From NCBI GenBank assembly GCA_016839055.1, contig JAEKNX010000011.1, positions 79,940-143,939 on the forward strand: a stretch of DNA of 64,000 nt. The letters are read 5' to 3'. The position numbers were made by a program, and so were the translations under genes. This document shows, in pieces, positions 33,007 to 41,171 of this stretch. Origin of the DNA: Spirochaetales bacterium (GTDB taxonomy: Bacteria; Spirochaetota; Spirochaetia; UBA9216). Within the stretch, counting starts at the first letter, position 1, and each line of letters opens with the position of its first letter. The notes beneath the pieces are model-generated. The model made no database searches. It was given only the letters and a program-made list of their open reading frames with translations, and was not told where the DNA came from.

Positions 33007-34629
33007 TTATGGTGTTGGTGTTGGTGTAAAAGTACTTATAAAGTCTGAGATTACTGTGTATACAGCAGTGCCAATGGTAACCCATCCTAGTATCATGCTG
33101 ATATTTGAAAAGAATTCATTAGATGTTTGAAGAATATTCTTCTCCACGTAGATGAACGAACCTGGAGCAGGTTCCTCATCGAGTCCTATTTTTGAGCGGT
33201 TGCCGTACCTGTCTACGGCCGTTATGTTGTTAGGATCGGCGGTTTGATAATCAATTCCTCCGGCGAGTCTGATGTAGTCGAGGACGGTGTTTCCATTTAC
33301 ATAGGCAACAACGGGAGATATTGAGTTAGACACATTAACTGCCCCATATACACCGATAACAGTTCGTTCAACCGGAATCAGGATGTGATCCCCGGGATGA
33401 AGCTCGATGTTGTATTTCTCATCCCTCGTCTTCCAGAGGCTGTCGAGATCTACTAAAACCGTGTCGATAAAAGCCTTGCTTCTAATTGCTGTTTTATCGG
33501 TTATTGCATATGGAGTGGGTCCTCCAACCTTGTCAAGGACATTCAGAAGATCTATGCCCGCGTAAAAGGGTACCTCGAGTTTTATAGATGTCGTGGGCGC
33601 TGTGAATGGCGCCGTGCCAGGCATCCTCTTCCCGTATATTGCTCCCTCTATCGTTATTGTCTCGGAATTTTCCGTAATTGACGGAATTGATACGGCATCT
33701 CCGTTAAAAAGATCGGTGCATTCAGATTCTATCATGGCCGTTTTCTTTTTAATAACTTTTCCGTCGGTGTCGACCCGCGCAATCTCAATCCTGTCCTCCG
33801 AGGCTCCGGGGGTGAGTCCTCCGGCAAAATTCATGAGGTCGCAGAGAGTCTCTTCCGGAAGCATCTCATAGGTTCCCGGATATTTAATCATTCCGGAGAT
33901 TGTCACAATTTCTTCGGCCATCGGAATATAGAGTTTGTCGCCCGGCCTGAGTTTGGGATTAGATTCGTAATCAGCATTCTTATAGAAGTTCGAGATGTCT
34001 ACACTCAGCACCTCGCCGCCTCGTTCAATCCTGACATCTCTGTAGGAGGCGTTGGGTTTGAAGCCGCCGCAAAGCGATATCGCGTCTATTGTCGTAGTCA
34101 GCGGGGTTGCGCTGATATAGCCTGAGGCATTTACTCCTCCGTAGATGAAGACGTTGAAATGGGCGGGGGCTGCCAGATAAAATGATATATACTGAACGGG
34201 GGTTATTTCGGATATCTCTTTGGAGATGAAGGTGTGAAGCTTATTTACGCTCATACCGCGCACATTCTTTTTACCAACAAAGGGGAACGACATTGTGTAG
34301 TCCTGCTGCAGCTGAATATTATAAGTAGTTATATAGTCGGCTGACCTTTCGGTATTGGCTCCGTAATTTATAAGCAGGGTAAAAACATCACCCGGAGTAA
34401 GCGGATAGTTATTCAGTACCTCAAAGTTTGTCGGATCCCCCGTGTTTGTTGTTTGAAGGTTATCGGAACTTGTCAGCACGTATTTGAAAATATCGGCCTG
34501 AAGACCGAATCCGGGTTCGATGGAAGAGGCTGTAATCTCTGTGTCCAACGTCGAAGTTTCCTGATCCTGGGCAAAAACCGGTATGGTTAGGAGAATCAGA
34601 ATGGCGGCAATGGTTATAAGCTTTTTCAT
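33007..34629 (-). CDS. SLBB-domain polysaccharide export protein
   Basis: This 540-residue secreted protein has signal peptide residues 1-20 (ending VFAQ). An N-terminal export domain with NYPLTPGDVFTLLINYG follows, then repeated SLBB units: FNVFIYGGVNASGYIS, VTISGMIKYPGTYEML with LCDLMNFAGGLTPGAS, and IGVYGAVNVSNSI. A C-terminal hydrophobic helix ends in TPTPTP. This is the Wza/periplasmic polysaccharide-export family. No glycosyltransferase, Wzc or other capsule gene is nearby. It has a leaderless-type promoter divergent from aroB. Confidence 0.85.
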   Translation of the reverse strand: MKKLITIAAILILLTIPVFAQDQETSTLDTEITASSIEPGFGLQADIFKYVLTSSDNLQTTNTGDPTNFEVLNNYPLTPGDVFTLLINYGANTERSADYITTYNIQLQQDYTMSFPFVGKKNVRGMSVNKLHTFISKEISEITPVQYISFYLAAPAHFNVFIYGGVNASGYISATPLTTTIDAISLCGGFKPNASYRDVRIERGGEVLSVDISNFYKNADYESNPKLRPGDKLYIPMAEEIVTISGMIKYPGTYEMLPEETLCDLMNFAGGLTPGASEDRIEIARVDTDGKVIKKKTAMIESECTDLFNGDAVSIPSITENSETITIEGAIYGKRMPGTAPFTAPTTSIKLEVPFYAGIDLLNVLDKVGGPTPYAITDKTAIRSKAFIDTVLVDLDSLWKTRDEKYNIELHPGDHILIPVERTVIGVYGAVNVSNSISPVVAYVNGNTVLDYIRLAGGIDYQTADPNNITAVDRYGNRSKIGLDEEPAPGSFIYVEKNILQTSNEFFSNISMILGWVTIGTAVYTVISDFISTFTPTPTP

Positions 34630-34635
34630 GCTGGA

Positions 34636-34686
34636 ATAATAACAATGAACACGGCCATAGTCAACGGCGCTGCATTTTGTTATACT
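34636..34686. promoter_or_regulatory. Overlapping divergent promoters of SLBB gene and aroB
   Basis: Minus strand: TTGACT (34664-34659), 17 bp, TATTAT (34641-34636), then 6 nt to the SLBB ATG. Plus strand: TAGTCA (34658-34663), 17 bp, TATACT (34681-34686), then 9 nt to the aroB ATG. The two -35 boxes overlap by five bases, so only one polymerase can bind at a time. Confidence 0.6.
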
Positions 34687-34695
34687 TATAAAAGT

Positions 34696-35736
34696 ATGGA
34701 TAAATTTACTATTAATCTTGAAACCACGGAAAGCCTGATAGTTATTGATAAGGAAATAGCATTGGGTCGGTTGGAAATAAACCCATCTAATGCTTTAATT
34801 GTAACTGATAAGACTCTATCCGGTAATGCCGCACTGGCCTCTTATATAAAAAGCAGCGGCTGCCCGTCAGTTGTTCTGCCTTCGGGTGAGGCTTATAAAA
34901 ATCTTGAATCCATTAAAAAGATAGCGGAGGCGGCGCTTCGCAGCGGCCTTGACCGGCAGGCTGTCTTCATCGGTATCGGCGGAGGAGTTATCTGTGATAT
35001 GTGCGCCTTTGCGGCCTCAGTATATATGAGGGGCTGCCGTCTGGTTCTTCTTCCTACGAGCCTTCTTTCCATGGTCGACGCATCGATTGGCGGGAAAACC
35101 GGAGTTGATTTTCTCGAGAAAAAAAACCTCATAGGGAGTTTTTATCCTGCAGATAAGGTTTTTATCTATATCGATTTCCTGAAAACTCTCCCTGAGTCGG
35201 AATACCGGAGCGGGCTTGCCGAAATTATCAAGCATGCGCTTTTAACCGGACCTGAGCTGCTCGGGTTTCTGGAAGATAATAAAGAGCTGATAATGCGGCG
35301 AAAAGCCGGGATTCTTGAAGAGCTGATATCAAAGAGCCTCCGGGTGAAGGCGGAATATATCGAGACTGACTTCCGTGAACAGGGTATCAGGGCCCACCTC
35401 AACTTCGGGCATACCTTCGGCCATGCCCTTGAGGCTGCGGCAGGACTCGGAAGGTTCACCCATGGAGAGGCAGTAGCCTGGGGTATGGAGCGTTCGCTGC
35501 GTGCCGGAGTAAAGATTGGCCTGACAGACAGAAATTATGCCGAAAGGGTCAGGGCTCTTCTTCTCGGCTATGGTTATAATCTTGATTTTGAAGACTTCGA
35601 CCGGAAACTGTTTTTCGAGGCTATTGCGGCGGATAAGAAAAAGAAGAACGGACAAATACAGTTCATACTGCAGAGGAACATCGGGGAGACTTTTTCAAAG
35701 GCCCTCGATTTAGAACTTGTAAAAGAGGTAATTTAA
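34696..35736 (+). CDS. aroB: 3-Dehydroquinate synthase
   Basis: The protein has about 346 residues. It has LPSGEAYKNLESIKKI, the NAD-binding GIGGGVICDMCAFAASVYMRG and PTSLLSMVDASIGGKTGVDF. It also carries the metal-site region AEIIKHALL and HLNFGHTFGHALE. It makes 3-dehydroquinate, the second step of the shikimate pathway. The start at 34696 is preferred over an ATG at 34645, because the -10 box lies just before it and the extra N-terminal residues do not fit the family. It begins a run with nudC and the helicase. Confidence 0.92.
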   Translation: MDKFTINLETTESLIVIDKEIALGRLEINPSNALIVTDKTLSGNAALASYIKSSGCPSVVLPSGEAYKNLESIKKIAEAALRSGLDRQAVFIGIGGGVICDMCAFAASVYMRGCRLVLLPTSLLSMVDASIGGKTGVDFLEKKNLIGSFYPADKVFIYIDFLKTLPESEYRSGLAEIIKHALLTGPELLGFLEDNKELIMRRKAGILEELISKSLRVKAEYIETDFREQGIRAHLNFGHTFGHALEAAAGLGRFTHGEAVAWGMERSLRAGVKIGLTDRNYAERVRALLLGYGYNLDFEDFDRKLFFEAIAADKKKKNGQIQFILQRNIGETFSKALDLELVKEVI

Positions 35737-35741
35737 CCTAA

Positions 35742-36641
35742 ATGAGTTTTATTTCAGGCTATAAGGAAGACAGAGAAAAAAGGGGTTGCGATTTCGCATT
35801 TTTATTCGGGAATGGCGAACTCCTTGTCTCCGCAAACGGTGTGCCTTCGGTAGCGGAGGCGGAAGTATTGCTCGCGTCTTTCGGTGGGGGCGCTTGCCAA
35901 ACCGAATCGGGGCGGTCGCTTCAAGGCGGCGTTTACCTCGGAATGATAGGCAGGCGCAGCTGTTATGCTTACAGGCTCCCTGAAGGCGGAAAGGGCGGCT
36001 GTGACAACCTGTCAAAAGCGGGCTGTGCCTCGCCGGCCGGGATAAAGCCTGCTGACGGGCAGCAATTTGTAACACTCAGGCGGTATCTGACCGAACTCGA
36101 TGAGGACATCTGCGCCGCCGCCTGTTTAGCGGCTCATATTGTTCACTGGAATGATAAAACCCACTTCTGCGGACGCTGCGGAACAGAATTCAGCTGGCAC
36201 GGGCGAGAACGGGCGAAACACTGCCGCACCTGCGGAAATGTCGAATTTCCTAGAATCTCACCGGCCATCATTATCCGCATAATAAAGGACGGAAAGCTGC
36301 TTCTGGCCCATAACCGGAGTTTTCCTGAAGGCCGTTACAGCCTTCTCGCCGGTTTTATTGAGATGGGTGAGACCATCGAAGAAGCCGCTGCGCGTGAAGT
36401 AAAAGAAGAAGCAGGTATCGAGATAGAAAATATCAGATATCTGGCAAGCCAATGCTGGCCGTTTCCCGATTCACTCATGATCGGGCTCACGGCCGACTAC
36501 AAATCCGGAGAACTTGTTCCCGACGGAGAAGAGATAGTTCATGCCGACTGGTATGCGCCTGACAGCTTCCCGTCGATTCCGGGGCAGGGAACAATAGCGA
36601 GAAAAATAATTGACAGATATACGACCGAATATTATTCCTGA
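35742..36641 (+). CDS. nudC: NADH pyrophosphatase NudC
   Basis: This 299-residue protein has a zinc ribbon with four cysteines (CGRCGTEF and CRTCGN, about residues 142-168), the Nudix box GFIEMGETIEEAAAREVKEEAG (key GxEx7REVxEExG), and the NudC signature SQCWPFPDSLMIGL. It hydrolyses NAD(H) and can remove NAD caps from RNA. The signature has Cys where many members have Pro (SQPWPFP). The N-terminal third is less conserved and Gly-rich. The start is 5 nt after aroB. Confidence 0.93.
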   Translation: MSFISGYKEDREKRGCDFAFLFGNGELLVSANGVPSVAEAEVLLASFGGGACQTESGRSLQGGVYLGMIGRRSCYAYRLPEGGKGGCDNLSKAGCASPAGIKPADGQQFVTLRRYLTELDEDICAAACLAAHIVHWNDKTHFCGRCGTEFSWHGRERAKHCRTCGNVEFPRISPAIIIRIIKDGKLLLAHNRSFPEGRYSLLAGFIEMGETIEEAAAREVKEEAGIEIENIRYLASQCWPFPDSLMIGLTADYKSGELVPDGEEIVHADWYAPDSFPSIPGQGTIARKIIDRYTTEYYS

Positions 36642-39150
36642 AGAACTTCCGGTTTACAGGGAAAAAAAGAGAATCCTGAGTGTTCTTGAAAAGAACCAGG
36701 TAGTAGTAGTTGAGAGTCCGACCGGCTCCGGGAAGACCACTCAGCTGCCGCTGATCCTCCATGAAGCAGGGTACTCGGAAGCGGGAATTATCGGGGTTAC
36801 CCAGCCCCGGAGGATAGCGACCCTGTCTGTATGTGACTACATATCACAGCAGCTAAAGGTTGAGGTCGGCGGGTTTGCCGGGTTCAAGATGAGGTTTGAG
36901 GATAAAACTTCTCCCGAAACCCGGGTAAAGATAATGACCGACGGGATTCTACTTCAGGAACTGAAGGCCGACCCCTACCTGAGCCGATACAGCGTTATAA
37001 TGATTGATGAGGCTCATGAGAGGAGCCTTAACATCGACTTCATCCTGGGACTGCTTAAGAAGCTGCTCGAACAGCGGGCCGACCTGAAGGTAATAATATC
37101 TTCGGCGACAATTAATGCGGAGATTTTTTCCGAATACTTCAACAAATGCCCGGTTGTTCATATTGATACTGAGACCTATCCTGTTGAAATGCATTATGAA
37201 CCCGTCAAGATTGAAAGATCTGATGAATCGATGCTGCTAAAAATATCTGAAATAGTGAACCAGCATGTGAATAGCCAGACCGATGGCGATATTCTCATCT
37301 TCCTTCCCGGTGAAAGGGTTATCAAGGACTGTATGAAGATGCTCGCTGAATCCGGAGTGAGGAATGAACTTTTCATTCTTGGACTCTACGGCCGCCTGAA
37401 CAGGGAAGAGCAGGGAAGAGTGTTTATAGCGCCTCCTCCGGGCAAGACCAAGGTTGTTGTCGCCACAAACATAGCCGAGACGAGTGTTACTATAAACGGA
37501 ATTACCGCGGTAATAGATTCCGGACGGGCGAAGATGAATTTCTACAGTCCGCGGAATTATACCTCATCACTCATCGAGCAACCCATATCAAAGGCTTCCT
37601 GTAACCAGCGTAAGGGCCGGGCGGGGCGTACCAGACCTGGAACCTGCTATCGCCTTTATTCCAAAGATGACTTCACAGATAGACCTATGTTCACTACCGA
37701 AGAAATATACCGGACAGATCTCTCTGAGGTAGTCCTCCGGATGGCCGAGCTGGGTATAAAAGATTTCAGCAGTTTTGAGTTCATCTCACCTCCGGGGAAA
37801 GAGGGCATCATCTCGGCGGTCGAGACTCTGCGTCTTTTTGGGGCTATTGATGATGAAAACACCCTCACTCCTACAGGAGCGATGATGTCGGCCTTCCCGA
37901 TGCTCCCGAGGCATTCGCGGATGATAGTCGAGGCCATAAACCGTTATCCGAATGTAATTGAAGAGACAATAACTGCCGCGAGTTTTCTGACATCGCACTC
38001 ACCCTACATGCTTCCTCAGGGTGAGGAGATGGCCGCGAGGAGCGCGCATCATGCGTTCAGGGATTCTGACGGAGATTTTGTCTCATACCTTAAGCTGTAT
38101 GACGCATATATACAGGCTGAGAATAAGGAAGCCTTCTGTAAGAAGTATTACCTCGATGACCGCATTATGGCTGAGATAGTAAATATCAAGATGCAGCTCG
38201 AGGATATCCTCCGCGAAAACGGCATCCCGATTTCCGGAGGCGGAACGAAGGTTGATTATCTCTGTGCCGTTTCCGGCGGACTTATGCAGTACGTATGCTG
38301 CCGGAGCGGACGGGGGGTCTACAGGAGTCTCACCGCCGAGCAGATTACAATTCATCCGGGTTCGGTCATGTTCCGTGAGAGCCCTGCCTTCATCGTTGCC
38401 GGTGAGGTCGTGAAGACTTCAAGGATGTTTGCCCGTTCGGTTTCACCGCTTCGGAAAGAATGGATTAAGATTATTTCCGAGGACCTCTATTTTGAACTGA
38501 TGGAATTCAGCAAGGAAGGCGGCCAGGAAAGATCTAAGAAGGCGGCCAAGAAACCGGCCGAGAAATTGGCTGAGAAATCGGCTGAGAAATCGGCTGAAAA
38601 GCTTGGTGAGAGCCGGATCATGATTGGCGGAAAACACTTTCCGATGAAACCCTGGAAGAACGGGAAAAAGATAGTCGATCTGCGCTGGAGTGAGCTGAAA
38701 CCGGTTATCAAGAATATTAATATGAATGATATTCCAAGATTCAGGAAGCTTCGTGGAAGGGTTCTCCTTGATGACGGTGAGCTGCTCAGCGGCATGAAGC
38801 TTTCAAACATTATCAAGACCTGCAGGCTGATAGATCCGGAAAAGGATGTGACAAAGAATGTTCCGGAGTCCTTCTATACCGGTGAAGGTTTCAACCGGGA
38901 TAAGGTTTTTCTCGGGATTGAGAATATCCTGCATCTATACAAACGCAGCAAGACCAGGAAGTATGGATTTATTACCCTTCATTCAGACGAAAAAGGCGGT
39001 TACTGGTACAGCTCCGGAACCAGCTTTATAACTTCGCTTGAGGAGAGTATCTCGAGTCTTGAGGTACTAGCAGATGAGCTCACCGATGATGAAGCAATGA
39101 AGAAGATAGGAAAAGTTTACCGCCGTCTGAACGAGCTGCTGGAAGATTAA
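36610..39150 (+). CDS. DEAH-box RNA helicase, HrpA-like
   Basis: This 846-residue helicase has motif I SPTGSGKTTQLPLI (about residues 36-49), Ia TQPRRIATLS, II IDEAHERSLN, III SSATIN, V ATNIAETSVTI and VI QRKGRAGRTRPG. A helicase-associated and OB region follows. An Ala/Lys/Glu-rich linker at about 640-662 is made by a 12-bp tandem repeat. The frame has no ATG near its beginning; the only suitable start is a TTG at 36610 overlapping nudC by 32 nt. It is shorter than E. coli HrpA (about 1300 aa). Confidence 0.88.
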   Translation: MTDIRPNIIPEELPVYREKKRILSVLEKNQVVVVESPTGSGKTTQLPLILHEAGYSEAGIIGVTQPRRIATLSVCDYISQQLKVEVGGFAGFKMRFEDKTSPETRVKIMTDGILLQELKADPYLSRYSVIMIDEAHERSLNIDFILGLLKKLLEQRADLKVIISSATINAEIFSEYFNKCPVVHIDTETYPVEMHYEPVKIERSDESMLLKISEIVNQHVNSQTDGDILIFLPGERVIKDCMKMLAESGVRNELFILGLYGRLNREEQGRVFIAPPPGKTKVVVATNIAETSVTINGITAVIDSGRAKMNFYSPRNYTSSLIEQPISKASCNQRKGRAGRTRPGTCYRLYSKDDFTDRPMFTTEEIYRTDLSEVVLRMAELGIKDFSSFEFISPPGKEGIISAVETLRLFGAIDDENTLTPTGAMMSAFPMLPRHSRMIVEAINRYPNVIEETITAASFLTSHSPYMLPQGEEMAARSAHHAFRDSDGDFVSYLKLYDAYIQAENKEAFCKKYYLDDRIMAEIVNIKMQLEDILRENGIPISGGGTKVDYLCAVSGGLMQYVCCRSGRGVYRSLTAEQITIHPGSVMFRESPAFIVAGEVVKTSRMFARSVSPLRKEWIKIISEDLYFELMEFSKEGGQERSKKAAKKPAEKLAEKSAEKSAEKLGESRIMIGGKHFPMKPWKNGKKIVDLRWSELKPVIKNINMNDIPRFRKLRGRVLLDDGELLSGMKLSNIIKTCRLIDPEKDVTKNVPESFYTGEGFNRDKVFLGIENILHLYKRSKTRKYGFITLHSDEKGGYWYSSGTSFITSLEESISSLEVLADELTDDEAMKKIGKVYRRLNELLED
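38560..38595 (+). repeat. 12-bp tandem repeat inside the helicase gene
   Basis: Three adjacent copies of GAGAAATYGGCT encode the repeated Glu-Lys-Ser/Leu-Ala in a charged linker between the helicase core and the C-terminal domain. Copy number could vary between strains. Confidence 0.8.
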
Positions 39151-39198
39151 TAATTGTAACAGATTGTAACAATATAGTCGTTTTTTTCTCTATTTTCA

Positions 39199-39212
39199 GG
39201 CACGGTAATTGC
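39199..39212 (+). promoter_or_regulatory. Sigma-54-type promoter (-24/-12)
   Basis: GGCACGGTAATTGC places GG and GC with exactly 10 bases between, and the surrounding AGGCACG-N4-TTGCA matches the sigma-54 consensus at nearly every position. The start site would be near 39224, giving a leader of about 55 nt. Upstream, ATTGTAACA is repeated directly at about 39153-39176 and could be an activator site. Confidence 0.7.
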
Positions 39213-39278
39213 ATAAGTTTCCTTACCCCTTACGGGGCTATTTATTTAATGAACTAAATAGATAAAAGAGGAAACAAA

Positions 39279-40139
39279 ATGAAGGAAATTGATGATCTGA
39301 CTCTCAGTATTCTTGACTGGCAGGAAACCGGTGAAGGATTTCAGGCAATTATGACGGAAGTCTCAAGGTTAATCCTGCGATATCCGATGAGGCATTACGG
39401 ATGGACTCGTGATGCCTGTGCCGACTTTTATTGTTTTTTTTATAAACGCTGCGTGAGACTGCTGGAGTATTTTGTCTATCAGGATAAGTCTTTTATTGCT
39501 CTTCTGAATAATTCAATGAGCTGGCAGCTTCGGACTTATTACCGGCAGTTCAGGCTGAAGGAGAAGAAATCCGGCTGCGTGAAATATGACAGCATCATCC
39601 AGGCCGAAGAAGCCTGTGAGTGCTGCGGAGAAATCCGGCTCGAAGTCTCGGATGAGGCAAAAAAAATGCTTAGAATAGGGGACAGCGGGGAAATTGAAAA
39701 CATCTGGATGAAAAAGAGGATTCTGATTCTTGCGCTCAAGACTGCGCCCTACCTGAATGACGGCTACATAGCTGCTGTTTCTAAACTGACCGGATGTGAT
39801 GAAACCTGGCTGACGAGTGCTATTCTTGATCTGCGCGGCAGGATGGACGAAAGGTTGAAGAGGCTGAATTTATTCTGCGTTCGAACTAACAGGGCCTTCA
39901 TTGAAATATGTCAAATTCACCGTGACATCGGAATCTGCTGCAGTGAGAAGGAGAAGATGATGCTTTTTGCAAAACTGGTGAAGGTTAAGCGGCGGTTTGA
40001 CAAGGCCTCCGAGGGGAAAGCCTCGGTCAAGCTGATGCCCACTAATGCCGAGATAGCCGAGATAATGCAGATTCCGAAGGGTTCTATCGACTCGAGCCTG
40101 TATTATCTGAAACGGTATCTGAAAGCTCTTGCTCAATAG
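39279..40139 (+). CDS. Sigma-70-like or helix-turn-helix protein of unknown role
   Basis: This 286-residue protein has an N-terminal segment (about residues 30-90: YPMRHYGWTRDACADFYCFF, then NNSMSWQLRTYYRQFR) that resembles sigma-70 region 2. Its end (PTNAEIAEIMQIPKGSIDSSLYYLKRYL, residues about 255-283) resembles a region-4 helix-turn-helix. A CECCGE pair sits in the middle. AGAGG lies 7-8 nt before the ATG, behind a sigma-54-type promoter. It could be an atypical sigma factor; this is inference. Its end overlaps the convergent hisJ-like gene by 56 nt. Confidence 0.6.
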   Translation: MKEIDDLTLSILDWQETGEGFQAIMTEVSRLILRYPMRHYGWTRDACADFYCFFYKRCVRLLEYFVYQDKSFIALLNNSMSWQLRTYYRQFRLKEKKSGCVKYDSIIQAEEACECCGEIRLEVSDEAKKMLRIGDSGEIENIWMKKRILILALKTAPYLNDGYIAAVSKLTGCDETWLTSAILDLRGRMDERLKRLNLFCVRTNRAFIEICQIHRDIGICCSEKEKMMLFAKLVKVKRRFDKASEGKASVKLMPTNAEIAEIMQIPKGSIDSSLYYLKRYLKALAQ

Positions 40140-40926
40140 GATGATGCTTCAAGCCGAAGCGGTCGGCTATTTCGCGGCATTCGTCGAGGGCGGCCATCAC
40201 ATCCTGCGGCCGGTGGGCGTCCGAATTACAGACAACGCTTATATCATATTCCGCGGCTAATTTCCAGAAGTTCAGCAGAGGGTATCCCTTACGTGGCCCG
40301 TCCGGGGTTTTAATCTCCGGTCTTCGGAGGCCGTAGCCGTTAATTTCAAGCGGAATCCGAAATTCCTCGGCGGCTGAGAGGATGTCGCGGCTCAAGGCTT
40401 CGGCATTTTCATCCCAGCTCAGGTAGCCGAGGGCGAAGCTGTCCGGATGAGTCAGGAAGCTGCACAGACCGCTCTCCATGAGTCCGAGAAGCTCCCTGAA
40501 GTATTCACGAAGGTGGCCGGCTGTCCTTGCCTCTTGTATCCACATCCATTCCCCGCGATACTTTATCCAGTGAACGCCGCCGGCTAGGTAATCTATTTCA
40601 CTCCGGTGCAGGAAGGTATCCTCATAATATGATTTAAATCTCGGATAGAGATCCATTTCGAAGCCGGTGAGGATTTTCAGCTCCGGAAAGTCCTGTTTTG
40701 CCGAAGAGATGGCGTCGAAGTAATCATCAAGTGCGCCCTCGTCGATGCGGAAGGCTGTCCATATGTCTTCGGGGATAAGCGGGGGATGTTCGGAAAATCC
40801 AAGCATCCTGGCTCCGGCGGCCACTGCCTCCGCCGCATAATCCGCCACATCTCCCTCGGCGTGTTTACACCTGAAGGTGTGGGTGTGCAGGTTGTAGGTT
40901 TGTCCTGGTGTCTCAATTGCTTCCAT
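40084..40926 (-). CDS. Histidinol-phosphatase of the PHP family (HisJ-like)
   Basis: This 280-residue protein has the PHP metal motifs NLHTHTFRCKHAEGD (residues 12-26), GFSEHPPL, GFEMDLYP, GGVHWI, LTHPD and CNSDAHRP. The family removes phosphate from histidinol phosphate in histidine synthesis, though some members act on other phosphoesters. No other his genes are nearby. A TTGACC-N17-GACATT-N7-ATG arrangement upstream (40962-40934) suggests a leaderless mRNA. Confidence 0.85.
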   Translation of the reverse strand: MEAIETPGQTYNLHTHTFRCKHAEGDVADYAAEAVAAGARMLGFSEHPPLIPEDIWTAFRIDEGALDDYFDAISSAKQDFPELKILTGFEMDLYPRFKSYYEDTFLHRSEIDYLAGGVHWIKYRGEWMWIQEARTAGHLREYFRELLGLMESGLCSFLTHPDSFALGYLSWDENAEALSRDILSAAEEFRIPLEINGYGLRRPEIKTPDGPRKGYPLLNFWKLAAEYDISVVCNSDAHRPQDVMAALDECREIADRFGLKHHPIEQELSDTVSDNTGSSR

Positions 40927-40968
40927 GGGTACTAATGTCTACTTTTAAGGCTATATGGTCAATAACCC

Positions 40969-41120
40969 CAGCAATTCTGAATTTGACTGCCTTTGTATGC
41001 CGCCGCTGGGGGCCCCGGTGCCGCCTGAGAAAAATTGAGGTCTTCCGAACCTTTTTCTGATGGCACGGGGTCAGCAAGGGCCGACATTCGGGGGAATTGC
41101 AGTTAAATTCAGAATTGCTG
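40969..41120 (+). repeat. Dispersed intergenic repeat, copy 3, with 22-bp terminal inverted repeats
   Basis: The left end 40969-40990 (CAGCAATTCTGAATTTGACT then GC) and right end 41099-41120 are inverted repeats differing at one position. The right half matches copies 1 and 2 (GGGGTCAGCAAGGGCCGACA, GGGGGAATTGCA). The left extension of the other copies is absent, and about 50 bp are inserted in the centre (around 41012-41061). It sits between hisJ-like and trpR genes. Confidence 0.8.
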
Positions 41121-41137
41121 CAAATCCCCTTTTTGGC

Positions 41138-41165
41138 TTGACAGTTCATGTCCTGCTGTTATATT
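41138..41165 (+). promoter_or_regulatory. Leaderless-type promoter of trpR
   Basis: Consensus TTGACA (41138-41143), a 16-bp spacer and TATATT (41160-41165) are followed by 6 nt and the ATG at 41172. There is no ribosome site. Confidence 0.7.
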
Positions 41166-41171
41166 TAACAG

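Noticed and set aside
36610-36637. TTGACA-N17-TATTCC as another leaderless promoter for the helicase
   Set aside because: No usable start codon follows within about 10 nt and in frame. TTG at 36610 with translation coupled to nudC is the more economical reading, though an internal promoter is possible.
40084-40139. The 56-nt convergent overlap as a sequencing error or false gene end
   Set aside because: Both proteins keep sensible family-like composition up to their stops, and neither frame shows a break near the overlap.
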